A stretch of 64,000 bases of DNA from Sympetrum striolatum (lineage: Eukaryota > Arthropoda > Insecta > Odonata > Libellulidae). Positions 10,346 to 21,639 of the stretch are shown here, in pieces. The DNA lies in contig OX388351.1 of NCBI GenBank assembly GCA_947579665.1, positions 2,232,001 through 2,296,000 on the forward strand, in the 5' to 3' direction. Under the pieces are notes generated by a model. It was not told where the DNA came from and searched no databases. It saw only the letters and a program-made list of their open reading frames with translations. Position 1 is the stretch's first letter; the number at the start of each line of letters is the position of its first letter. The position numbers and the translations under genes are program-made.

Positions 10346-12173
10346 ATAGAATTTACATTTAAATTCATACAATTAAAGCATACAAGTAAGTACTATATAC
10401 AATAATGCAATTAAAAACCTATAAAACTAAAAGTTACAATATTGCCTATGAGTTTGCATATTCTTTCAAATTAAGAAAATGCGAAGCAAAGAAATATAAC
10501 TAATGTAAGTCATAGAGTTAGTCAATTTTTCTTTAAAAAATAATGATGAAGTATTATTATAATCCTATTAAAACAGCAAAAGTAAAACCGGCGAATGGTT
10601 CTGTTATTAGTACAGTATTTGCACTTCTCAATTCAATAAAATGTGGAAAATTTATTTGGCGTCTCTTTAAGATCTAGGCTTAAAGCGGAAATCCCATGCA
10701 AACTCGTCATCCATAGAAGTTTTCATAACCTCGGAACAAATAAAAAATGAATATCAAGGATAGATATTTGGGGGAAGAGCGCGTGTTTTAGCGCACCTTT
10801 GAGGAGCGACCGTCATAAACAAAGAGACGATGTCTCCATGGTGACGAAAACTCGGTGCAACAAGTCCGCAAACGTAGGCGAACTTTATTGCGTATGGAAA
10901 GGTCATCCTTTTACGACCGAATGATAGATTTACGGCCATTTTAATGGAGTCTCGAAATCCAACTGGATGAGTTGAAAAGAAGCAATCCAAACAAGGCGAT
11001 CTCTTTTGAATAGGGGAAACAAGTGAGTTCGTACTATTTTTTGGGAAGGCGCATTTACGATTTTTCTGGTGGCTAAAATAATTTTTAATATACACAAGAT
11101 ATATCGTAAATTGTATTAACTTTAAAGTAATACATGAATTAGGGTCATTTATGGTTTATGGGAGTAATTAATGGCTATTTTACTATATGCGATGAAAATG
11201 AAATACAAAAAGTATTATCCGAATGTTTTCGTGGCGTATCTTCCGCTCGGTTACATATCCTAGATAAAATATGTAATTTTCATACAACTACAAGAATATA
11301 CATTTATCACATTATCATATTAATCATTAATAATTTTTTAGGAGAAATTAAAACCATTGACATGATTTTCTATACATATATGTTGAATATTGGTAGACTT
11401 TCGCTCGTATCTTTTGTAGAGTTTAAATACTGCTTTTCGTTATTTCATTTCTTAAATAAAAAGACAATTGAATGAAAATTCGAAGTAAACACATTAATGA
11501 ACATAGCTTACTTCACGCTTCAATTTAATATCACACAATCATGTTGAATGAGAATGACGTCATCGCCATTTTCCCCCACCCCTTTCCAAAAACATCTTCC
11601 GTGGGTAGGCACGTTCATGACGTTCAGTATTGTAATATTAACCTCGTTAAATACGCAATTAGCGATATTTGCTGCAATTTCAGCTACAATAATACCAGTG
11701 TATGGAGACTTATTCACTATTAATATCGTTATTGATATGGTTGTATCAACCAACATCTCAACATCAACCGAGGTCTCTGCAGCTATATTTGCTTATATAG
11801 GCTGTACCACCAGCAGAGCACCCTCTGGAAGCGATTTTTACTCGTGGCTTTAGGCAGCTCGTTTTCCCTTCGCTTCCGTTTCACACCAGGAGCCCCCATG
11901 AATCTATGCCAGAGGGAAATTTGTGGTAAAGTGGTTCTTCATCACTTGATTTGAAGCGATAATAAGTGGCCCACATCCTATCCATCATTTTTCCTACCAC
12001 ATAATATAGAGAATATACCCATAGTATATTGTTAACCTAACTTTCCGGAGAGTTTATTTCTCCCTCCTACTCCTTTATTTTTCTATGCACATTGGCAAAG
12101 ACGCCATTCCTTTATGTGCATTTCCAATGCACCCATTTTTATTTATACTGAGCCCGTCGCCGTATGATTTCGC
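10346..12173. other. No recognisable feature
   Basis: AT-rich DNA. The open frames at 10754-11095 (minus), 11158-11475 and 11548-11853 (plus) have no recognisable domain; the last overlaps an equally long frame on the other strand, which argues for chance. Confidence 0.4.
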
Positions 12174-12233
12174 TTAGAGTCTTGAGATCTTTTTAATTGA
12201 CGTATTTGATTCCGCTACGCCCCTCGGACTTAC

Positions 12234-12458
12234 CTCAACAATGGCATCTACATATAATTTTCCAGCAGGTCCCCAATAAATTGCGATAAAATCAGGGTCA
12301 TGTTCTGTCTTCCTTTCCTCATATTCAGCGGATCCCACTTTGCCCTTCCAATATTCGCGCGTTTTCCAGAAAAAGCTCTTCACGAGTATTTCCAAAAGAC
12401 ATGATGGAATGGCAACATAGTCACACTTTTCACTAATTAACATTACCTTAAAAGTCAT
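12234..12458 (-). CDS. Candidate coding exon, unknown protein
   Basis: The minus strand reads from an ATG at 12458 through MTFKVMLISEKCDYVAIPS, EYWKGKVGSAEYEERK and IAIYWGPAGKLYVDAIVE to GAG|GTAAGT (donor at 12233-12228). Composition is soluble and protein-like, in contrast with the hydrophobic chance frames around it. The M-x-FKV start, the V-x-IPS word and the aromatic-rich middle recall the N-terminal domain found ahead of BEN domains in insect proteins, but the match is weak and I do not assign it. No other exon was found nearby. It may be one exon of a host gene, an old retroelement exon, or chance. Confidence 0.25.
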
Positions 12459-12894
12459 TTCGTTCCTATGGCTTTGAAATCAATACGTCCCAATAACTTC
12501 TTGCACTTCATGTACTGCTGAGAGCCAATGCTATCGTCATCGGAAATGCGCCGTGGGCACTTCTAAATATTTTCCCTGCCGCACTCGGGCTCGCTGTTTC
12601 TCTATCAGCAATATAAGGATTTTTTGGAGGAGGAAATGTTCTTTTTCTTATGCCTTTCCTGAATTCTCTTGATCAATGTTGTTCATGGGAAACTATGCAT
12701 CCAGATATTCTTCGAAGAGAAATTTCTGTGCAACGCAAAACGCGGCACATAACACCAAAATTAAGAGATGCAGTGTCACAAAAGCTGGAACACGTGTAAG
12801 TTGGAACTGCATGAGTCTATGGGTCTCTATTACTTGTAAAGGCTTGGTGAAACTAAAATTAAATAATTCTGCCGGAGAGAAAAGCTGTCATTAA

Positions 12895-14170
12895 AGTGGA
12901 AACTAAGAATCTTAGGCGACCCTCCGACCACCGCGTCACAGAGAAGCACCTCTCGATCGAATCATCTTTCTAAGGCTCCGAATTTTTTAACTTTGAAATT
13001 ATACTTTGAATTCATGTTCTCAAAGGATATATCTATTGAAATGCGTACTTTTCCGTATCGATTTTTTACCTAACCAAAGGTAAATGTACCCACTTAAACT
13101 GTGTTCTTCTATTTTAGTGGAAATTCTTTTTAATTCTGCAATTTTTGGTATGAATATTAAAAACTTTTGCTATAATATTCACAAAATTTTGTCAATATTT
13201 TTGTATGAAAATTTAAAACTGAGACAGTTTAGCTAATTTAATTTCCAAGCGTTCCTGGAATTATTTTCCACATATCCAATCTCATATAGGAACCTTACGT
13301 TTTAAACGAAACCTTCTCAGGGTTAACATTGTGGTATTTATTAATTTGTACCATGTACCTTAATTACCATGACTTCCTTACGGTTTATTTCATGTTAGGA
13401 ATACCTTTAACAGAATGTGTTTTCAATTGTAATATCTAAAAGTATAATTCTTGGATTTTTCATTACGCATGAAGTATGTACTTTCATGAAGTCATTCAAT
13501 ATAAATACCGTTACGAAAGTAAAAAATAATAGCAAAAAGGATCTCAAATTCCAATCTTCTGATGCGTAATTCATTACTCCAGCGAATTGCAGTAATAAAT
13601 TCATTAAAGGAATCGAAAATAGTTGGCGGTACAGCTCGTTTCCGAATGCCAATCACGCAGTAAATTATTGGTCCCCCGAAATCGAGTTTGCCTCTATTCA
13701 GAATAAAAGAGATTTCCTTTACTTTTTTCCTCCATTAATTCAATCAATCCCGTGTAAGACCAACGGATCGACATTAGCTCCGCTTCCAAAACACGCTCTC
13801 GATCGGTGAAAGTGGGAAACCAATCAACCGCTCTGACCCCACTCCTCAAACACAAAAGACTATTCACAAAAAAGGGTTATTTTTCTCGTTTGGGACGGAA
13901 AAATGGCGAGAAACGACGGGTGAACTAGACTGGTTATTATTCCATAAGCTGTCAACGGAGAGGAATTTCAGTCACAATGGACCGTCGGTTTTGAAACAGA
14001 ATTTGCAAAGAAAAGAAAGTTTTCGCGGGAAAATTGCCGTTCTGAGATTAGGGAGAGAACGAGACTAATGATGGATATACCAAAAGGAAACGAAGAGGAT
14101 TCGCGAATTTCATGAACACGTAAACTTAAATATGCAGCAACTTTAACAACCTAAATTTATAATCATAATA
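12895..14170. other. No recognisable feature
   Basis: AT-rich DNA with a GC-richer patch near 13740-14110. Frames are short; a minus-strand frame at 13407-13652 is hydrophobic and unassigned. Confidence 0.4.
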
Positions 14171-14231
14171 TTAATCGTCTTTATTTGGGCGAGATTGAGC
14201 CTAAAAGTCTCCTCTTCCATCCAACCCACAA
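14171..14231 (-). repeat. Stem-loop LINE-type 3' end, copy 1
   Basis: On the minus strand: GGTTGGATGGAAGAGGAGAC, a short loop, then CTCAATCTCGCCCAAATAAAG. The layout GTTGGRTGGAAGAG...CTCGCC-AATAAAG is shared with 17472-17537, 25655-25735 and 42515-42592. The AATAAA at the 3' side and the short A/T tail suggest the 3' terminus of a retroposed element. Confidence 0.6.
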
Positions 14232-15049
14232 TCATAGCATAAGTGGAAAGAAAAATACACAAACGTGAAATATATTTAACTTTGTATTATTAGTAAAAGA
14301 TTCGTTTTAGCGATCGCATTTTGATGAATTGAGTTTCTAATGGGCCCGTGAAGGATAGGAAAAATTATATTTTTCATTTTTTATATTTGGCCAAATGAAA
14401 GAGCTAAAGGTGCATCTAAAATAATTCCAAAGGAGTAACAGACAGGAATACGAATCCACTCAATTGCTCTATCCATTGAAGCCAGACTATTCGAACACGT
14501 CTTGTCAAACATTTTTCATGTCCCACTGGAATACTTTTTGCTCATGGCAGGAGTAATATGAGAGCTACGGAACCGAGGTAAAAGTTGAACTGAGTAATGA
14601 TTCAACAAAATATGTTATTCATGGGGTAGCTGTACGACACTTGGTGGAATGGTTCCACTAAAAACACTACAGATAAGCGAGGTAAGCATGCAAAAATACT
14701 TCACATCTCGTCCAATTAGCCATATTCTCCCGTCAAAGCGAGGGAATCCAAGCAGTCTCTCGATCTGTAGTATTTCTACTATATGCGAGTATTTCACCAT
14801 AACAAACTGCTTCTTAGTTTCAAGTAATTGATAAAAATTGGAAAAGGTTTTATGATACGTGATTCTACCTCAAGACCTTGATGAATGGAAGTCTTAGTCT
14901 ATTGGTACCACATAGACAAAAGATTTCGTCTCAACTTTCCTCATGGCTGTGATAAAGTTAATTTCATTCGGAGAAATCCAGTGGGACTTCATTGTCTTAC
15001 ATAATAGTAAAAATTGTGATTTAACTCAATCACCAATTATTTTATACAC
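14232..15049. other. No recognisable feature
   Basis: AT-rich sequence; overlapping chance frames near 14615-14831 on both strands. Confidence 0.4.
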
Positions 15050-15085
15050 GATCAGGTGTTGGCTTCTTCGCGCCTCCACCTGATC
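15050..15085. repeat. Short GC-rich hairpin
   Basis: GATCAGGTG pairs with CACCTGATC across an 18-nt GC-rich loop. It is isolated in AT-rich DNA and could be a transcript hairpin or a transposon remnant. Confidence 0.4.
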
Positions 15086-17190
15086 ATGGAATGAATGAAC
15101 CAAATCAGGGATTGTGCTGTATAAAATTATTATTTATTTTATTATTTCACGTGATTAATTCTTGATTTATAAATAAAAATGAAAGTCTAACATATTACCT
15201 GTTTTAAAATGTTTCACATGACAAAAAAATATTATTATATGTATTTATTTTATTAATAATGTGTATTTACTTTATCAGTGCCTAACAGGGATCGAACATG
15301 ATTAGGTGGACCGATTTCAGTCAATTTCATCACAAAAAATACAATTAGGAAAAGATAATAAATGTATAATAATAACTTCACCGCTGATTTATGAATTATT
15401 TCAAGTGATACACGTTCATTTATGTTTCCCAAAATGTAAAAGTATACGTTATTTGAAGAAGTTAGATTTATTGAGCTATTATTCGCAAAATAATTAGCTA
15501 ATTTTGTGTTTGCCATTAGACTCATTTTGTGAATGAATTGCAATTCTCTTCTCGTACTGAGAAGTGATCCTATGTTCACGTCTGAATTTCTTCCTTAATT
15601 TCAAATGGAACTATGTCTTCCCCTGTATAATTGGATTCTCCATTTCGTCCAATTATTTCATAGTTAAGAGCACATAATGTAGATAATAGGACTTTCTTGT
15701 TTCCCAAAATTGAATTAACGGGCATCCTTGGATTCCATCGCGAGTTTTTCCAAATAATAACGCTAAAAGTCGCCATAATTCTCATTTTCGCTGTTTTTTC
15801 TCGAGGCGCAGTTCTCTCCAGTCGCCCATTTATTTCCTCTGCGGACTGTTTTCCGAATCTCTTTTAATTCCGTCAAGTGGCGCTCTTTTTCCCATTCACC
15901 GAGGTTAACAATCCACTAATTGTTTCTCTTTGCGGCCCAGCAATTTTCTGGATTCCACACCAGACACACCTCAAAGAGTTTGGGGACCACTTCATTTGTC
16001 GATATCCGATGGAGGAACGAACTAAATTCGGGTGCCCTTCCTTCAAACGAGAATTTCTCTGAATTTTAAATCAATATATTATTCCTGCATGTAAGAGAGT
16101 ACAACCAAAAATAGCCAAGCCAAAATCATACGTGAACACCAAAATTAATGAAAGTAATGGTCCATGAAGAAGTACCTCAATCGACTTTTTATAGTTATAC
16201 CATCCCTTTCTTTGAAATTCTGAAGGGAAATAGTTAAGATGTACAATGTACATTGTACATATATATTGATAAATTTATCATGTAATTTACCATACAAAAT
16301 ATTTACTATTCTTCTTTATTTCTCAATTTAAGATGTTTACTATTCATATATTCATTGATTAATTTCCAGTATGCATGCTTACATTCTAAATATTTCAAAA
16401 GAACCAATACCCAATGTAGTAAAAAACCTTAACTTTCCTTATCTATCATGTTCCTCGATACCAGTCTATCCTTGGATATATGCTTCGCATCACATATATC
16501 CATACATATTTTCAGGAGGTCTTCTTTATGATTTAAGCCATGCTCATCTCTCTAGAGCACCTCATTCATCAAATCCAAGCAATTTTTTCCACGGTCATCC
16601 TATCCCTTCGATTACATTCACTCTCTCAAATTCATTTGAGTACAAAAAGCTTGGAGATTCATGGGCATGTATTCTGATACACTAACTAAATGAATTCAAA
16701 TTATCTAGAAATTAACGAAACCCTTTAGTACCATTTAGATATTGAAACATCAATTTTGATTATATCATATGTATCTAGCGTAACCTTAATGATTCATAAA
16801 TTTAAGTATGGCGTTAACAATTAGATGCTACAAGATCAGGGTGAAGAAGATAATAATTTATTATATAACGCATGTATATGTTTCGTTTATTGTTAATTAC
16901 GTGTTTCCTATGTTTATTATATAATTATAATTTCTAAATCTTATAATGACTCAGCTATTCACAAAGTGTAGCTATGTAAATCATTTCTGGAAACATCTAA
17001 AACGATGACATATATTTCCTATTAATAAAATATCATCCACAAAGGATTTTTTATGAAAACGAGTCGATGAATGAGCAAAGCGATCAAAGATGCCAATTTT
17101 TTTATCGATAGCTCATTCAAGTCTAAATTCCAATAGTAGTAGAAGCAGGATTGTCAAAAGTGCTTCGACATCTTAGGCCGTTCCACAGGT
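15086..17190. other. No recognisable feature
   Basis: AT-rich DNA. The palindrome TGTACAATGTACATTGTACA lies near 16240-16260. Frames at 15253-15579 (minus) and 16371-16685 (plus) show no domain. Confidence 0.4.
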
Positions 17191-17258
17191 GGACTCCCAC
17201 CGGGAATCGAACCCGGGACCGCTTTCACCAATGCCGAACGCGCAGCCCACATAGCTAT
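17191..17258 (-). repeat. tRNA-like SINE head or tRNA pseudogene
   Basis: On the minus strand TAGCTATGTGGG (17257-17246) resembles an A box and GGTTCGATTCC (17213-17203) is a perfect B box. The acceptor side does not pair cleanly. The stretch GAAAGCGGTCCCGGGTTCGA is close to the one at 50340-50400, which suggests a common tRNA-derived SINE family rather than a working tRNA. Confidence 0.55.
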
Positions 17259-17471
17259 TAAACTCCTATATTTTCATTAAATTTTAAAATATGTAATGTA
17301 GATAAAAGTAAAAATTCCAATTCTTTTTAATAACTACAATACGTCCCATACATTTCATTTCTATGCAACACCAATACAGTATTAGACCAAATTTAAATTT
17401 TTGGCTGCCTTCCAATCTTTGGCCTTTATAAGGTTTTCTGCAACTTTTGGCAAATATTGCCAAACTCGTAT

Positions 17472-17537
17472 GTTTTATTTATTATAACCTTTTGGCGGGG
17501 TTAAGCCGGTAAGGCTTCTCTACCACCCAACCCTTAC
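17472..17537 (-). repeat. Stem-loop LINE-type 3' end, copy 2
   Basis: On the minus strand: GGGTTGGGTGGTAGAGAAGCC, loop, GGCTTAACCCCGCC, then AATAAATAAA-type tail. The arms of the stem (AAGCC/GGCTT and GGGTT/AACCC) pair with compensating changes relative to the other copies, so the fold rather than the sequence seems kept. Confidence 0.6.
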
Positions 17538-17539
17538 AG

Positions 17540-18077
17540 ATATTATATATAATATTTAAAAATTAATTCAAAATCTAAAATTATCTTACGACTAACGATA
17601 TAGGGATTATTTATGTGAATATATGTATGTGTATATTATATGTGAAGTACACACTTCTTAAAACAACAACGTACACAGTTTCATGATAATTCCAAGTACG
17701 TATAAACTATATATAAAAGATTTGGGTTGTGGGAAAAAACTCTTCAACTGAAGGTCTAAGGAGAAAAACCCACGATGCGGGAATACGCCCACACAAGAAG
17801 TAGAGCGAAATAAAACGCGGAAACACAGGAGTATAAAAAAGAATTCATCAAAAAAATCTATTTCTTAGTCCAGCTTTAGAAACATGAGTTCCCCTGGATC
17901 ATCGCAATTATCTATAAATATGTTTTTGATCTTGCTTTATGAAATCCGAAAATCCAGTGAGATTCCTCTCGCATTTATTTCGAACTGAAATATTTTCAGG
18001 GTTAAGAAATTAAAATATAATGCGATTCATCTATGTACGTTTATGAAATAATTTGGCGTGCCTGCTGACGGTTATAA
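17540..18077. other. No recognisable feature
   Basis: AT-rich low-complexity stretch with no frame of note. Confidence 0.4.
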
Positions 18078-18229
18078 CATTAATACACAAATAATCACCA
18101 AAAACCATCAAAGACTTTGGCAGTACCTCTTCTTCTGTCGTACTCTTAAGATGGCTCCTTTGGGGCTGAAATACGTATTAGTGCTAGTAACTAATCTTTG
18201 ATTGTTATTGATGATTATTTGTATATTAA
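18078..18229. repeat. Inverted repeat with PLE-like central motif
   Basis: ATTAATACACAAATAATCA (from about 18078) pairs with TGATTATTTGTATATTAAT (to about 18229), arms of about 37 bp with mismatches. The centre (18143-18177) reads CTTAAGATGGCTCC, TTTG, GGGGCTGAAATACGTA, similar in plan to the CTGAAGATGAC...GTCGAAAC motif of the Penelope-like copies at 2625-3315. It may be a MITE or a degraded retroelement 3' end. Confidence 0.45.
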
Positions 18230-18824
18230 TTTATGTACGTATAATAAAGGAAAATATTAAAAGAGATCCTTGGCGGTAAACCAAGGTGGGTTTACCGCAA
18301 GGTGAATTGTGGGAATATTCCTTGAAATTTAGCTAAAGTTAACAAGATTTACTCGTCCTTGGATCACATAATGACATTTTAATTCAAGTCCTTAAATATT
18401 CGAGTACTTTGTCATGAAATTTGGTCTTCAAAAGAACCACAGGTGTTCGCAGATATCGGCGTTCTCGTCTGCAAAGCGTGTGCGCGGCCCCAGTTCAAAT
18501 TTATGCGACTCAAAAGCTTGAAACTTTTGTCAATTTTCCGACAATTTACAAGGAACAAGCTAGATTCTCTTAAGTAACTATTTCTGCATCACTTTTAAGG
18601 CTCTCTAATATCCCACTATTAAAGGCCCATCATACCCCACACACACAGGCTACAACATATTTTATCCCTTTTTTCTGTTTGATTTTTGGGAAAAATTTTA
18701 CGTGCTTATGCTTTTGAGTCTTTTGAATAACTTCTTGTATCGCTAATGAATTAACCATCAGCAATCCGATGACTCGAGCCTGAACATTTTCCATTCATCA
18801 AACGATGAAAACACGAGATAAGTT
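18230..18824. other. No recognisable feature
   Basis: No frames of note; a CGCGGCCCCAG word near 18480 sits in AT-rich context. Confidence 0.35.
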
Positions 18825-18983
18825 AAGGTTTAAAATCTCCGTTTTTGTTGACTTTCCTCTTCTCATTTACCAGTATTCCGAGAAAATAAGAAAGGACACC
18901 GCACTTTTCATGTTTGTTTTCCCGGAATACTGTTGAAAGAGAAGAGGAACTCTGACGAAAACAGCCACTGGAGATTTAAAACC
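18825..18983. repeat. Large imperfect hairpin (about 75-bp arms)
   Basis: GGTTTAAAATCTCC...TTTCCTCTTCTC...AGTATTCCGAGAAAA on the left pairs with TTTTCCCGGAATACT...GAGAAGAGGAA...GGAGATTTAAAACC on the right, with a loop of about 10 nt. Arms are about 80 percent alike. No flanking duplication was found. It looks like an old fold-back MITE. Confidence 0.6.
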
Positions 18984-19489
18984 TTTAATTCCTTGACAGC
19001 CGTGTTCCAGCTTTTTTTCTTTACACGAGATAAGTCTTCATGACAAGATTAACGTAGTATGTTTCTAATAATTCTAAAAATGTTTTGAAATAATACATTT
19101 CATGAATGCATTCACTTAATTTTAGATCCTCAGCTAAGCCCAAATGCACCTAATTGTCAATCATGCTTAAATAATTTCAGCATAATTGTGTGCATTGCAA
19201 AAAGAATAAAACTTCACACTGAGCTTAACATGGGTCAACGTGGGAAGAGTTATATTTCATATTTGTTCGTCCCCTGAGTCAAAGACCAGCTTTTGGATTA
19301 AGATCCAAATTGAGGTCAAGAAATACCCCTTAAAGAAATAATGATGTAATATTTAATGCCATTCAAATAAAACAAAATCTTTTGCATGAATAGAATCTTT
19401 ATTTAGTTACCTTTTAATCAATATTCATAGAAATTTAAAAATCTCTTATCAACAGGTATATGAACGATTTTCATAAATGTACCTTCGGT
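18984..19489. other. No recognisable feature
   Basis: AT-rich sequence up to the pogo remnant; no frames of note. Confidence 0.4.
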
Positions 19490-20610
19490 ACGGTTAAGGC
19501 AACTAGTCGCCTAGTTCGTACCACCTATAGCCTTAGTCGTACCTCCACTTGTAATTGCACCAACTTGGTGTTTGTCTTTTTGAGCAATAACTTTTGAAGG
19601 TTTGTGAACGGTGGATAATGCAGTTTCATCCATGTTGTATATTTGGCGGGCACCGAACTTGAAAGTATCCAGTATTTCTTCATACTTATTGAAAAACTCA
19701 GTTACACGCTCTTTATTAAAGTCTGTACTTCAGGTCATCGATGTTGGATCTGGAGCACGCAACTACAAATTGGGATGGTCTTTCATGAATCGATAATACC
19801 ATTTCTTGCCTGCTATTCTCATTTCTTTGTTAAAAGGATGGGGTAATTGAAATTTTTCGGCATGCTTGAAGGCATGTTTTCTAAATTTAGTCGTAGTTAA
19901 CCCGAAAAAACAAGACTAAATTTATCAAATGCTGTGCCAATATCTCTTTCTTATCTGATGACATATCATTAGGTCTTCAATTTTTTTGTCTTATTCAATC
20001 CTTTCAAATGTCTTCGTAATGTAGGCTTTGGTATCTTATATCTTCTACAAGCGTCATTAAATCCAATTTCACCATTCCGATGTTTCTCTAAAGCTTCGTT
20101 CATAACAACCTTCTTCCAAATATTGTAGTTTCTCTTATCCATATTTATTGCCTGGCAAAAAAGTTAAGTAAATTAAGCACACAATCTTCTGAATACCTAA
20201 GTCGTACCGGTGCGATTAAAGAATTCCCCACAGGTACGACTTAAGCAGCGAAGTATTCAAACTTTCAAAACAAATATGCTGTTATAAGCTAAAAAAATTC
20301 TACTGTTTGAGTGTGCCTAAATGACTGCCATATTATCATTCAAAATAGATGTGAACAAAAAATAAGTTGAAAATTACATTCCTTTATATAAAAACTTACA
20401 AATGAGCTAAAAATTTGATTGAAAACTGTTTAAAAAACTTACTTTTTGATTTTTTTTTTGCTCCGCAAGACCGGCCGCTCGATTGTTTTCACGTGCTCGC
20501 TCGACTATTTAGTTCAGATCAACGTCACTAGATGACACTTTTTTTACGCAACAGCTGGGATATCATCGGGGTACGACTTCGGCGGTAGTACGACTTGAGC
20601 AACCTTCTCC
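19490..20610 (-). mobile_element. Pogo/Tigger-like element A, deletion derivative
   Basis: The upper-coordinate end reads, on the minus strand, TA|GGAGAAGGTTGCTCAAG followed by repeated GTCGTAC words (20572-20596 and 20206-20245, also 19485-19550). It ends with TA at 20611-20612, the expected pogo target duplication. The other end is not resolvable. Inside lie the N-terminal and first catalytic segments of the transposase. The catalytic C-terminal half has been deleted and the coding part is joined directly to the GTACGAC-rich terminal region. Confidence 0.7.
19530..20142 (-). pseudogene. Pogo/Tigger-like transposase, truncated and broken
   Basis: From the ATG at 20142 the minus strand reads MDKRNYNIWKKVVMNEALEK, then GEIGFNDACRRYKIPKPTLR: the psq/CENP-B-type helix-turn-helix that opens Tigger transposases. 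After an out-of-frame stretch (about 19850-19970) a second segment reads HPFNKEMRIAGKKWYYRFMK, and near 19640-19560 IYNMDETALSTVHKPSKVIA and KHQVGAI, which is the motif around the first catalytic Asp (MDET). Several stop codons and frameshifts interrupt it, and the second and third catalytic Asp regions are absent. The protein cannot be functional. Confidence 0.8.
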
Positions 20611-20850
20611 TACCATAATTTTGTGCATATTGACTTCAGTTAATTCATATAATTTTGAAAGCAATCGAGGAAGCTTTAACTGTGTGGAACTCCATCCTAA
20701 TAAATGGGTGGAAATAACTTTGCAATAACTTTTAAAGTGGGATTTTTGCAAAGTTATTTCCACCCATTTATTCATATAATTTTATTAAGGGGCCAACTCT
20801 ATAATAGAAGGATGAGGACCTAATCTTTTTTCATAATCAAGATTTGATAA

Positions 20851-21620
20851 TATTTACTTATTTATTAATTTAAACGCTGCAAGTTGGTATCAATACCAGG
20901 TTGCAACGGTTGAGGGGGAATAACAATACAATCGGCATTCGGAGGGAAACCCCTCCGAAAACCTCCCGTGGACGCATCTTAACAATAGCAATAGGCCCAA
21001 TTAGTACAATATGTCAAACAAATCAGATAAACAATATACAAACACCTCCACCAAACACAGTCGGCTTTTACATATTTAATTGTACTACATGGAACCATTT
21101 TCTTATTCTAAGGATAACAAGTAATTAAACTATGCCTTACACATACATATACATATAACAATTTAAATTTTATAATCTGACCCTCTGTGTTCTCTCTTTC
21201 AAAAATTTTTCCATCCAGCATACTACACCATGGTCAACGTTTAACTCACGTACCTTCGCTAAAAGTAGGTTATGTGGGACCATATCGAAGGCTTTAGCAA
21301 AATCAATTACCACCGCATCCACTTCCTCCCGTATATCCATAGATTCGACTATGTCTTGAACTAGGTCCGAGGAGTTGCGTCTCACATGAGTAGCCCGGTC
21401 TGAATCCATGCTGGCTCTTATAGAGCCAGTCGTTTTCTTTCCAAAATACTCGAATATAATCCGCTATAACTTTTTCCATCAGTTTACATACTTGGGAGGT
21501 TAAACAAATGGGCCTATAGTTATCTACTAACGTTTTAGACCCTCCCTTGTGTATCGGTATCGCTTTAGTACAGTCGTCAGGAATATAGTTGCTATTTAAT
21601 GTTGCTGTAAACAACAAGAC
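20851..21620 (-). mobile_element. CR1/Jockey-like LINE, truncated with internal deletion
   Basis: The reverse-transcriptase remnant on the minus strand runs straight into a 3' untranslated region that ends near 20851 in AATAAATAAGTAAATA. The 3' region contains CCTCCGAATGCC and CTCAACCGTTGCAACC, words shared with the fragments at 37944-38014 and, more weakly, 10214-10345. The YxDD part of the reverse transcriptase and everything after it are missing, so the copy has both 5' truncation and an internal deletion. Confidence 0.75.
21176..21617 (-). pseudogene. Non-LTR reverse transcriptase fragment
   Basis: The first frame (21617 downward) reads SNYIPDDCTKAIPIHKGGS, VDNYRPICLTSQVCKLMEKV and QHGFRPGYSCETQL, which are fingers-domain motifs of CR1/Jockey-type reverse transcriptases (P-I-x-KGG, NYRPI-LTS, HGFR-x2-S-C-TQL). 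Near 21380 the frame shifts and continues as DLVQDIVESMDIREEVDAVV and IDFAKAFDMVPHNLLLAKV, where D-F-x-KAFD is the first catalytic-Asp motif. The frame stops after ERTQRVRL, before the catalytic YxDD. It is dead. Confidence 0.85.
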
Positions 21621-21639
21621 AAGATTTAAGGGAACTCTA

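Noticed and set aside
12694..12800. Plus-strand frame reading MHPDILRREISVQRK to a CACGT|GTAAGT donor
   Set aside because: Soluble, protein-like composition, but very short, no acceptor convincingly placed and no family match.
16240..16260. TGTACAATGTACATTGTACA palindrome as an operator
   Set aside because: Isolated short palindrome in AT-rich DNA; no neighbouring gene gives it a role.
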